Positions 17,057 to 25,476 of a stretch of 38,652 bases of DNA are shown piece by piece (positions within the stretch are counted from its first letter, which is position 1; each line of letters begins with the position of its first letter). Source of the DNA: Chitinophagaceae bacterium (GTDB lineage: Bacteria > Bacteroidota > Bacteroidia > Chitinophagales > Chitinophagaceae); NCBI GenBank assembly GCA_016787135.1, contig JAEUVK010000084.1:1-38652 (forward strand), given 5' to 3'. The position numbers were made by a program, and so were the translations under genes. The notes under the pieces are model-generated. The model did not search any database. It had not been told where the DNA came from and saw only the letters and a list, made by a program, of their open reading frames with translations.

Positions 17057-19897
17057 ATGTACAAAAAGATCATTTCATTTTTTCTTGTTATCACCGTTGT
17101 ATCAGAAGCGGGTGCACAGGTCAGGTGGCCTGCAGTGACAAAAACGATGAAGCCATGGACAAGATGGTGGTGGGAAGGCAGCGCTGTGAATAAGAAAGAT
17201 CTGACCTGGAACCTGGAACAATACCAGAAGGCCGGGTTAGGCGGAGTAGAGATAACGCCGATCTATGGTATATACGGATACGAAAAGCAGTTCATCAACT
17301 TTTTGTCGCCGCAGTGGATGCAGATGCTGGTGCATACGCTGAATGAATCCAAACGGCTGGGAATAGGCGTTGACCTGGCCAATGCCACCGGCTGGCCCTT
17401 TGGTGGTCCCTGGACAACGGAAGCAGATGCCAGTAAATCGGTCCAATATAAAATATACACTGTTAACGGCGGCGAAAAACTAAAGGAGCCGGTTGAATAT
17501 AAATGGGAGGCCTGGGTAAGAACAGCCAATAACAAGCCGGCAGGTATTGATACTATCCTGAGGCCGGTTTATACGAATAAGAATCTGCAGGCTCTCGCAT
17601 TGGACCAGATACAATATCCCGGCAAGTTGCCTTTGATTACACTGGTAGCTTACTCAGAGGGTAAGACAATTGATCTCACACCGAATGTGGATGCTGCCGG
17701 TAACCTGAACTGGACAGCTCCGTCCGGTACATGGACCCTGTATGCCTTATTTGAGAACCTGCATGGCAAAATGGTTGAAAGGGCGGCGCCGGGCGGCGAA
17801 GGCTATGCGATTGATCACTTCTCAGCTACTGCAGCAAAGAACTATTTTAAAAAATTTGATGAAGCTTTCAAAGGATATGATCTTTCCTACCTGCGCGGCT
17901 TCTTCAATGATTCGTATGAAGTGGATGATGCACGAGGGCAGGCCAACTGGACCACAGGCTTTTTTGCAGAATTCAGGAAGCGAAAAGGATATGATCTGAA
18001 AGAACACTTACCGGCTTTGTTTGGAAAAGATGTAGCCGACAAGAACAGCCGGGTGATCTACGACTATCGTTCGGTAATTGATGAACTGATACTGGAAAAC
18101 TTTACCAAAGAGTGGAAAAAATGGGGAGCGTCAAAAGGAAAGATTTTGCGCAACCAGTCGCATGGGTCGCCTGCGAATACACTGGACTTATATAGTGTAG
18201 TGGATATTCCGGAAACGGAAGGCAACGATATCCTGCGTTTCAAGTTTGCCACCTCCGCGGCCAATGTGACCGGAAAGAAATTAGTTTCATCAGAATCTGC
18301 TACCTGGCTGAATGAACATTTTCTCTCTTCATGGGGCGATGTAAAGAAAGCGATTGATCTTTATTTCCTTGGCGGTGTGAATCATATCTTTTATCATGGT
18401 ACGGAGTATTCACCGAAAGAGGCACCGTGGCCGGGCTGGTTGTTCTATGCGGCCGTGCATTTTCAACCCACCAACCCGCAGTGGAAGGATTTTCATGCGT
18501 TGAATACATACATCACAAGGACCCAGAGTTTTTTACAACAGGGCAAACCGGATAATGATGTGTTGCTGTATTACCCGCTGGCCGATCGTTATTCGGAGCC
18601 AGGGAATGCCTTACTGCAGCATTTTGATGGTATGGAAAGGAATTTCGAGAGAACTGAATTCGAGCATGTATCCAAATGGATGCTGGAGAAGGGATACAGC
18701 TTTGACTTCTTTTCAGACAGGCAGTTGCAAAATTTTACTGTTTCAGGAAATAAGATAATAAGTGGAAGTAATACATATAAAACCATCCTGCTTCCGGCCA
18801 ATAAACTACTCCCGGTAGCCAGTCTGAAAAAGATAACCGAATTGGTCCGCCGTGGAGCTACGGTTGTTTTTTATAAGAATGCGCCTGCCGATATTCCTGG
18901 TCTTGCAGGATTGCAGGAGCAAAGAAAGCTTTTTACAGACCTTATGGAGCAATTGAAATTCACTGCAGATGATCAGGTGCCCGGTACATCTTTGGTCATG
19001 GCTAAGGCTGGTGCAGGGGTGATCTATCAGGGTGATGATCTTACTCTTTTACTAGAACGGGCTTATGTAGGTAAAGAAAAGATGGCTGACAAAGGTCTTC
19101 AGTTCATAAAAAGAAAGAATGCGGATGGCAGCATCATTTATTTTATTACGAATACATCGGGTAAAGCGGTCAACGACTGGATACCGGTAAAAGTGGAAGC
19201 AACGAATATTGCCCTTTTCAACCCGATGACCGGTAAGTCGGGTATCGCCAAACAACGTAAACCCAGTTGGCTGGAACCACTGGAAGTGTGGGTACAGTTG
19301 GAGCCTTATGAGTCGGTAATACTGCAATGCTATAAGCAAAAGAAAGCAGGGACAGCTTATCCTTATTTTGAAGCTGCGGGAGATAAAACTGAAATAGCCG
19401 GCGACTGGACTATCGAATTTTTAAATGGCGGCCCTATGCTCCCGGCAAAAACTTCAATTACTAAGTTGGGGCTATGGACGGAACTGGCAGGAGAGGAAGT
19501 AAAGAATTTTTCAGGAATGGCAAAGTACACCGTTTCATTTGCAAAACCTGCCGGCATGCCCGGTTCATGGATATTGGATCTTGGAAAAGTAAATGAAACA
19601 GCCGAAGTGATCCTGAACGGAAAGAAGATCGCTACACTGATCGGGCCTTCGTTTCAATGTATAATAGCCGCCTCCGCTTTCCAGGCAAATAATAAACTGG
19701 AAATAATTGTGGCGAACCTGATGGCGAACCGCATTGCTTACATGGATAAGAACAATCTTCCCTGGAAGATATTTTATAATACCAACATGCCTGCCAGGAG
19801 AAGAGAGAATGTAAAGAACGGCCTGTTCGATGCATCGGCGTGGGCGCCATTGCCGTCGGGCTTATCAGGGCCAGTAACTCTTACCCCGTTAAAGTGA
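17057..19897 (+). CDS. GH106 alpha-L-rhamnosidase
   Basis: A 946-residue inverting, calcium-dependent rhamnosidase. Family signatures are RWWWEGSAVNKKDL near residues 39-52, GLGGVEI, DLANATGWPFGGP (about 110-122), and an FNDSYEVDDA segment (about 288-297). A C-terminal galactose-binding-like beta-sandwich (about 780-946, with TVSFAKPAG and EVILNGKKIATLIGP) fits the known multidomain layout. The signal peptide ends AGAQ. The ATG at 17057 is chosen over a TTG at 17048. It is 9 nt after GH127 and 7 nt before the next ATG, so the three genes form one unit. Known members act on rhamnose in RG-I and RG-II. Here release of rhamnose from the backbone after GH105 action is likely. Confidence 0.92.
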   Translation: MYKKIISFFLVITVVSEAGAQVRWPAVTKTMKPWTRWWWEGSAVNKKDLTWNLEQYQKAGLGGVEITPIYGIYGYEKQFINFLSPQWMQMLVHTLNESKRLGIGVDLANATGWPFGGPWTTEADASKSVQYKIYTVNGGEKLKEPVEYKWEAWVRTANNKPAGIDTILRPVYTNKNLQALALDQIQYPGKLPLITLVAYSEGKTIDLTPNVDAAGNLNWTAPSGTWTLYALFENLHGKMVERAAPGGEGYAIDHFSATAAKNYFKKFDEAFKGYDLSYLRGFFNDSYEVDDARGQANWTTGFFAEFRKRKGYDLKEHLPALFGKDVADKNSRVIYDYRSVIDELILENFTKEWKKWGASKGKILRNQSHGSPANTLDLYSVVDIPETEGNDILRFKFATSAANVTGKKLVSSESATWLNEHFLSSWGDVKKAIDLYFLGGVNHIFYHGTEYSPKEAPWPGWLFYAAVHFQPTNPQWKDFHALNTYITRTQSFLQQGKPDNDVLLYYPLADRYSEPGNALLQHFDGMERNFERTEFEHVSKWMLEKGYSFDFFSDRQLQNFTVSGNKIISGSNTYKTILLPANKLLPVASLKKITELVRRGATVVFYKNAPADIPGLAGLQEQRKLFTDLMEQLKFTADDQVPGTSLVMAKAGAGVIYQGDDLTLLLERAYVGKEKMADKGLQFIKRKNADGSIIYFITNTSGKAVNDWIPVKVEATNIALFNPMTGKSGIAKQRKPSWLEPLEVWVQLEPYESVILQCYKQKKAGTAYPYFEAAGDKTEIAGDWTIEFLNGGPMLPAKTSITKLGLWTELAGEEVKNFSGMAKYTVSFAKPAGMPGSWILDLGKVNETAEVILNGKKIATLIGPSFQCIIAASAFQANNKLEIIVANLMANRIAYMDKNNLPWKIFYNTNMPARRRENVKNGLFDASAWAPLPSGLSGPVTLTPLK

Positions 19898-19904
19898 TGT
19901 GTAC

Positions 19905-20912
19905 ATGAAAGGGAGATCGTATTTCTTTGTGATCTTTTGTGCTCTTTGTGTCTTTGTGTTTCAAAATGTGAACGCACAAAAGAACATGGCTTCAAAACCC
20001 TTATACGACGACCCGGTTTATCATGGCGCTGCCGATCCGGTGATTCTTTACAACAAAGCCAAAAAGAAATGGTGGATGCTCTATACCAATCGCAGAGCTT
20101 CTATCATTGATTCAACGGTGCAATGGGTGCACGGCACACGCATTGGTATTGCGGAAAGCAAAGATGGGGTAAGGTGGAGATATGTTGATACCTGTAATAT
20201 CAATTACCGGCCTGATGACGGCTATACACACTGGGCGCCCGATGTTATTGAACACAAGGGAACGTATCACATGTATCTTACCTATGTGCCCGGCACCTTC
20301 AAAGACTGGAATCATCCGAGGGTGATCGTACACCTCACCAGTAAAGACCTGAAGAACTGGAAATATGAAAGCACTTTAAAGCTGGTGAATGAAAAAGTGA
20401 TTGATGCATCGGTGTATAAAGTAAATGACACACTCTGGCGGATGTGGTACAATAATGAGCGAGATGGCAAGAGTATCTGGTACACCGATAGCAAAGATCT
20501 GTACAACTGGGCAGATAAAGGCAAAGCCATTGCAGCCAGGGGCGAGGGTCCCAAAACATTTTACTGGCAGGGTAAATATTTTATGATCGTGGATGCCTGG
20601 AAAGGCATGGAAGTATATTCTTCGGATGATCTGCTGAAATGGACAAAGCAAAGCAGCCGGATACTGGAAGAACCCGGCAAAGGAAAGGACGACCAGGCCA
20701 TCGGCGGGCATTGTGATGTGGTGGTGAATAACGGGCGGGCATTTGTCTATTACTTTACTCATCCCGGCAGAAGCAAAGCGAATCCAGCAGCCCGTGGCTC
20801 CTTTGATGATAAGCGAAGTGTGATTCAGGTTGCAGAATTAAAATATGTAAACGGGGAGGTGGTTTGCAACAGGGATAATATCGCAAGTTTTAAATTAAAA
20901 CACAGTAAATAA
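19905..20912 (+). CDS. GH43-like five-bladed propeller glycosidase, family not assigned
   Basis: A 335-residue exported protein. Four to five propeller blades can be traced (WWMLYTN, TYHMYLTYVP, LWRMWYNN, KYFMIVDAW, FVYYFTHPG). Three carboxylates fall where GH43-type enzymes keep theirs: D44 in GAADPVILYN, D167 in VIDASVYKV, E214 in GEGPKTFYW. An extra conserved-looking WAPD is at 110-113. It therefore looks catalytic, but the surrounding residues do not match the common GH43 subfamilies I know. The ATG at 19905 (signal peptide MKGRSYFFVIF... ending VNAQ) is preferred to a GTG at 19899. Most of the signal peptide is encoded by a CTTTGTG-type repeat. It starts 7 nt after GH106. Confidence 0.72.
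   Translation: MKGRSYFFVIFCALCVFVFQNVNAQKNMASKPLYDDPVYHGAADPVILYNKAKKKWWMLYTNRRASIIDSTVQWVHGTRIGIAESKDGVRWRYVDTCNINYRPDDGYTHWAPDVIEHKGTYHMYLTYVPGTFKDWNHPRVIVHLTSKDLKNWKYESTLKLVNEKVIDASVYKVNDTLWRMWYNNERDGKSIWYTDSKDLYNWADKGKAIAARGEGPKTFYWQGKYFMIVDAWKGMEVYSSDDLLKWTKQSSRILEEPGKGKDDQAIGGHCDVVVNNGRAFVYYFTHPGRSKANPAARGSFDDKRSVIQVAELKYVNGEVVCNRDNIASFKLKHSK
19925..19965 (+). repeat. CTTTGTG tandem repeat inside the signal-peptide coding region
   Basis: CTTTGTG-like units begin at 19925, 19934 (with one extra T), 19944 and 19952, ending in GTTTCAAA. They encode the hydrophobic core FFVIFCALCVFVF. From memory, such units occur as dispersed intergenic repeats in Bacteroidota genomes. Confidence 0.6.
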
Positions 20913-20925
20913 TGCAGGCAATTAA

Positions 20926-21126
20926 TTGTTCGGTGTTTTCTTGTTTATCCTTTCGACCGGAAATGCTTCTTATTCTTTCGCACAAAAACCAGAGCCACCC
21001 ATTATGGGCTGGAGCAACCGGAATCGATTTCATATCAACATCAATGAAGAAATGATTGCTGGGCAAGCAGATGGAAGGATCACATCAGGTTTGTATGATG
21101 CCCGCTACAGTATAGGAACAGAATAA
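20926..21126 (+). pseudogene. Remnant of a GH27 alpha-galactosidase-like gene (5' fragment)
   Basis: The frame encodes a partial signal peptide ending SFAQ and then PEPPIMGWSNRNRFHI, INEEMIAGQAD and ITSGLYDARYS. This matches the N-terminal strand-helix of GH27 enzymes (PPMGW.SWN.F, then ADAMV.SGL.DAGY.Y). It stops after about 45 mature residues, before both catalytic Asp residues. The key Trp of SWN is Arg, and the downstream 70 nt show no continuation in any frame. The frame opens at TTG directly after an in-frame stop; the nearest ATG (20912, overlapping the previous stop codon) is in another frame, so the true start has been lost by a frameshift. It is a dead fragment, not a small gene. 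Confidence 0.75.
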
Positions 21127-21199
21127 CATTCACCCGGCCAAAACATCGCCTTGTTGTATTAAAAGTTGATTGATCGCACAGTTAAAACAAATATGTTGT

Positions 21200-23938
21200 A
21201 TGAAAAAAGCAAGCTTTCTTCTACTCGGATTTCAATGCATGGGTTTATCGCTACTCGCACAGGTAAAAGTTGATCGTCTTCGTACAGAAAACTTAACCAA
21301 CCCTATCGGACTTGATGTGCAGCAACCCTATTTCAGCTGGCAGTTAATTTCCGGTCAGCGGAATGTTGCACAAACAGCGTACGAGATTCGTGTAGCAGAA
21401 GATGCAACCGGTTTAACAAAAGGAAAACTCAGCTGGGCAAGCGGAAAGATAAATTCCGATCAATCCATTCATGTGCCCTACAAAGGGGCTGCATTAATAG
21501 CAGGCAAAAAATATTACTGGCAGGTGCGTGTGTGGGACAATAAAGGAACTGCATCGGTATGGAGTGCAGTTGCATTCTGGCAAATGGGTTTATTACAGCC
21601 CACAGATTGGAAAGCACAATGGATCGAACCGGGTTACGCAGAAGACAGTGTGTTTGCATCACCGTTAATGCGCAAAGAATTCATCAATAGTAAAAAAATA
21701 AAATCAGCAACGGCATACATCACTGCACACGGTTTGTACGAAGCACAGATCAATGGCAAACGAATAGGCGATGCATACCTTACTCCGGGCTGGACGAGTT
21801 ATAATAAACGCCTGCAATACCAGGCATACGATGTAACCAATCTGTTGAAAAATGGTACCAACGCTATTGCTATAACATTGGGCGATGGCTGGTATCGGGG
21901 TAACTTTTCTTTCGATCATCGCAGAAATATTTACGGAAAAGATATTGCCCTGCTGTTTCAACTGGAGATTGTTTATGCAGATGGAACAACCACAACAGTT
22001 GTTTCTGATGGAAGCTGGAAATCATCTACCGGTGCAATACGTTCAAACGGTATTTACCAGGGTGAGATCGTTGATGCAACAAAAGAAAAACAGGGCTGGA
22101 CATTTGCAGGTTATGATGATGCCAACTGGTCTGCAGTAAAAACATCAAACGCATCAAAAGATGTGTTGGTCGCCACCTACAACGAGCCCATCAAAAAGCA
22201 CGAAACATTTACAAGCGGCAAAGTCATCACTACACCCAAGGGTGAAAAAGTGATAGACTTCGGACAAAACCTCGTGGGCTGGGTGCAAGTCAAAGTAAAG
22301 GGCAAGGCAGGCGATACCATTAAACTATCGCATGCAGAAGTGTTGGACAAGAAAGGAGATTTTTATACTGAGAATCTGCGTGGCGCAAAAGCACAGGCTG
22401 TTTATGTGTTGAAAGGAAATGGTGAAGAAATGTTTGAGCCGCATTTTACTTTTTTTGGATTCCGTTTTATAAAAGTGGAAGGCGTTTCCGGCGAATTACT
22501 GCCGGAAAATTTTACTGCCGTTGCTTTATATTCTGATATGCAGCAAACAGGAAGCTTCACTTCATCCGATACACTCATTAATCAACTACAGCATAATATT
22601 GAGTGGGGTTTAAGAGGAAACTTTTTAGATGTGCCAACCGATTGTCCTCAGCGTGATGAACGCATGGGCTGGACAGGGGATGCACAGGCTTTCTTCCGCA
22701 CTGCAACTTTTTTACGGGGAGTAAATAATTTTTTCAGCAAGTGGTTAAAAGATCTCAGTGCAGATCAATTGAAATCGGGCAGCGTACCGCATGTTATTCC
22801 AAATCCATTGGGTGAACAGGGATGGGCAGCAGGTGGCAGTGCAGGCTGGGCCGATGTATCAACCATTATCCCGTGGGAAATGTATCTGGTGTATGGCGAT
22901 AAACGCATTTTGGAAACACAGTACAGCAGTATGAAAGCATGGGTTGGTTATATGCAAAGCCAAAGCACAAACGATCTGTGGAACAAGGGCAGTCATTTTG
23001 GCGATTGGTTGTTTTACACCATGGCCGATGATAACGATGGTAAAGCAGCCATCACCAATAAATACTTAATTGCACAATGCTTTTATGCATACTCGACACA
23101 ATTGCTCATTAATGCAGCAAACGAATTAGGAAGGACAGATGATGTGGCAACATACAGGGAATTGCTGCAACGCATCAAGACCGCATTCTTAAAAGAATAC
23201 ACAACGCCCAATGGGGCTACCATGTCGAATACACAAACATCGTATGTGCTGGCGTTGCAGTTTGATCTGTTTCCGGAGGAATTACGTCAGCAGGCGGCTG
23301 ATCGTTTGGTGAACAATATCAAACAATACGGCAATCATTTAACAACAGGATTCCTCGGTACACCTTATCTCTGTCATGTGTTAAGCCGTTATGGTTATTC
23401 TGATGTAGCATATACGTTGTTGTTGCAAAAGACATATCCATCATGGTTATATCCTGTAACAAAAGGTGCAACCACTATCTGGGAACGCTGGGATGGAATC
23501 CGCACCAACGGCGATTTCCAGGCCATCACCATGAACTCCTTCAACCATTATGCATACGGCGCCATCGGCGACTGGATGTATCGGGTAATGGTTGGTCTTG
23601 ATGTTGATAAAGAGGGCATTGGTTATAAAAAGATCCGTATTCAGCCGCATGTTGGCGGAAAGTTTACCCATGCATCCGCATCGTACGAAACACAGTATGG
23701 CAAACTCAGCTCCGGATGGAAAATACAGGATGGAAAATTAATTCTGAGTGCAGAGGTCCCGGCGAATACAACAGCTACCATTTATATTCCTGCAACTGCA
23801 GCAACGGAGGTATTGGAAAACGGTCAGCCGCTTTCTTCTGTAAAAGACATTCAGGTTGTAGGAAAAGAGAAGGAATATGTTGTGGTGAAAGTTGGCTCGG
23901 GTAAATATGAGTTTAGTACTGCTTATGCAGCGAAATAA
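21200..23938 (+). CDS. GH78 alpha-L-rhamnosidase
   Basis: A 912-residue multidomain inverting rhamnosidase. The N-terminal beta-sandwich domains begin VDRLRTENLTNPIGLD and include YYWQVRVWDN. A rhamnose-binding beta-domain follows (about 160-330, with HGLYEAQINGKRIGD and LGDGWYRGNF). The (alpha/alpha)6 barrel carries the signature DVPTDCPQRDERMGWTGDAQ at 477-496, whose Asp/Glu includes the acid, and TTIWERWDG with the likely base E762. The C-terminal beta-domain ends near 912. The signal peptide ends LLAQ from the ATG at 21200. In its first 167 codons I count 16 Leu and no CTG, while GH106 next door favours CTG. This suggests a different origin. DUF1593 follows after 1 nt. Confidence 0.94.
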   Translation: MKKASFLLLGFQCMGLSLLAQVKVDRLRTENLTNPIGLDVQQPYFSWQLISGQRNVAQTAYEIRVAEDATGLTKGKLSWASGKINSDQSIHVPYKGAALIAGKKYYWQVRVWDNKGTASVWSAVAFWQMGLLQPTDWKAQWIEPGYAEDSVFASPLMRKEFINSKKIKSATAYITAHGLYEAQINGKRIGDAYLTPGWTSYNKRLQYQAYDVTNLLKNGTNAIAITLGDGWYRGNFSFDHRRNIYGKDIALLFQLEIVYADGTTTTVVSDGSWKSSTGAIRSNGIYQGEIVDATKEKQGWTFAGYDDANWSAVKTSNASKDVLVATYNEPIKKHETFTSGKVITTPKGEKVIDFGQNLVGWVQVKVKGKAGDTIKLSHAEVLDKKGDFYTENLRGAKAQAVYVLKGNGEEMFEPHFTFFGFRFIKVEGVSGELLPENFTAVALYSDMQQTGSFTSSDTLINQLQHNIEWGLRGNFLDVPTDCPQRDERMGWTGDAQAFFRTATFLRGVNNFFSKWLKDLSADQLKSGSVPHVIPNPLGEQGWAAGGSAGWADVSTIIPWEMYLVYGDKRILETQYSSMKAWVGYMQSQSTNDLWNKGSHFGDWLFYTMADDNDGKAAITNKYLIAQCFYAYSTQLLINAANELGRTDDVATYRELLQRIKTAFLKEYTTPNGATMSNTQTSYVLALQFDLFPEELRQQAADRLVNNIKQYGNHLTTGFLGTPYLCHVLSRYGYSDVAYTLLLQKTYPSWLYPVTKGATTIWERWDGIRTNGDFQAITMNSFNHYAYGAIGDWMYRVMVGLDVDKEGIGYKKIRIQPHVGGKFTHASASYETQYGKLSSGWKIQDGKLILSAEVPANTTATIYIPATAATEVLENGQPLSSVKDIQVVGKEKEYVVVKVGSGKYEFSTAYAAK

Positions 23939-23939
23939 G

Positions 23940-25376
23940 ATGCACATGAAATTTGTACCAGCTATCTGTTTCTTATTCTTCCCTGTTTGTTTATATGCAC
24001 AAAAAATGCAAAACAACAATTACACTACAAAGCCCCGTGTAATTGTAACAACAGACGGGGAAGCAGATGATCGTGCTTCGATGGTACGTTTTCTTCTTTC
24101 CTGTAATGAGTTTGATGTAGAAGGAATTATCAACAGCAGTTCTCAATTTCATTGGGTAGGCGGAAAGGGTTGGAATGCATTTCATCCGGTTGAATGGGTG
24201 AAGGATTACATTAGCCTGTACGGAAAGGTTTACTACAATCTTAAACGCCATGATCCCGGCTATCCTGCTCCTGCTTATCTTTTAAGTAAATGGAAAGTGG
24301 GCAACATCAATGATATTGGTGAAGACAGTATCCGCACCGAAGGTGCACAGCTTATTGTTGAAGTGTTGCTGAATAAAAAAGATACACGCCCTGTATGGAT
24401 ACAGGCATGGGGTGGCTGCAATACCATTTCACGGGCATTAAAGATTATACAGGAAGATCATCCGGAACGTATGCAGGAAGCAGCAAATAAAATGCGTTTG
24501 TTTTTAATCTGGGAACAGGATAAAACCTACCAGCAATACATACGTCCCAATTGGGAGCAATACAATATCCCCACTATTATTTCCGATCAGTTTGATTGTA
24601 TGGCCTATATCTGGCCGAAAGTACTTCCTGCAGATGTGAAGACCTTCTTCGAAGCAAAATGGATGACCGAAAATATTCTCAACGATAATGGCCCGCTTTG
24701 CAATGTTTACGAAAACAACAAAGGCGCTTTCAATGCCGAAGGTGACAGCCCTGCTTTTTTGCATACCAGTTCAAGCGGGCTGCGCAATATGGAGTCGCCT
24801 GCATACGGAGGCTGGGGTGGCCGGTATGTAAAAGTGCGGAATAATGTATGGATGGATCCGCTTCCTGATTCAACATATACTTACCCTGTTGGGCAATGGG
24901 GATTCAGCAACAGCTGGTCGAAGAAGATGGAGAAAGATACGGCCGCTGATAAAGTGCTGATCCGCACCAATTATTTTAAACCGCTGTGGCGTTGGCTGAA
25001 AGATGTGCAGCATGATTTTGCTGCACGTGCCGATTGGTGTGTAAAAGATTATGCATCGGCCAATCATCCGCCGCTTGTGCGTTTAAAAAATACAGCGCTC
25101 AACATAAAAGCCAAAGCAGGAGCTGAAATAACATTAGATGCTTCGGCTACTACCGATCCTGATGGGAACAGTCTGCATTTTACATGGTGGCATTACGTTG
25201 AAGCAGGAACTTATAATGGTAATGTGATTCCTTTATCAACAGCAGCAAAAACAATTATTCAGATTCCGAAAGATGCGAAGCCCGGCCAAACGATCCATAT
25301 GATTTGCGAAGTGTCGGATTCGGGAACACCATCGCTAACAAGATATCAGCGGGTTATAATTACTATAATGCCATGA
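23940..25376 (+). CDS. DUF1593 (nucleoside-hydrolase-like) exported protein
   Basis: The 478-residue protein contains RVIVTTDGEADDRASMVRFLL at the start of the mature chain, an acidic cluster resembling the calcium-binding Asp motif of inosine-uridine nucleoside hydrolases. The nucleoside-hydrolase-like domain spans about residues 30-320. It is followed by a C-terminal beta-sandwich (about 380-478, from VRLKNTALNIKAKAGAEITLDA) of the type annotated for Sde182-like cellulose-binding proteins. The signal peptide ends LYAQ. The ATG at 23940 is used; one at 23946 is equally possible. It starts 1 nt after the GH78 stop, so translation is probably coupled. The fold suggests N- or O-glycoside hydrolysis of a furanoside, but no reaction is known to me for this group. 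Confidence 0.82.
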   Translation: MHMKFVPAICFLFFPVCLYAQKMQNNNYTTKPRVIVTTDGEADDRASMVRFLLSCNEFDVEGIINSSSQFHWVGGKGWNAFHPVEWVKDYISLYGKVYYNLKRHDPGYPAPAYLLSKWKVGNINDIGEDSIRTEGAQLIVEVLLNKKDTRPVWIQAWGGCNTISRALKIIQEDHPERMQEAANKMRLFLIWEQDKTYQQYIRPNWEQYNIPTIISDQFDCMAYIWPKVLPADVKTFFEAKWMTENILNDNGPLCNVYENNKGAFNAEGDSPAFLHTSSSGLRNMESPAYGGWGGRYVKVRNNVWMDPLPDSTYTYPVGQWGFSNSWSKKMEKDTAADKVLIRTNYFKPLWRWLKDVQHDFAARADWCVKDYASANHPPLVRLKNTALNIKAKAGAEITLDASATTDPDGNSLHFTWWHYVEAGTYNGNVIPLSTAAKTIIQIPKDAKPGQTIHMICEVSDSGTPSLTRYQRVIITIMP

Positions 25377-25476
25377 AAGAAAGTATGTTGAAATTGACTC
25401 TTTGCCGCCGTGACAGTACAGGACGTTTGTTCATGCCATCACGCTTATTTTTACTCAATTGCTAAAGCTTTGCTAT

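Noticed and set aside
20912..20980. ATG at 20912 overlapping the previous stop as the start of a new small gene
   Set aside because: Its frame is not that of the GH27 remnant and encodes no recognisable sequence. The overlap is probably what is left of the original start before a frameshift.
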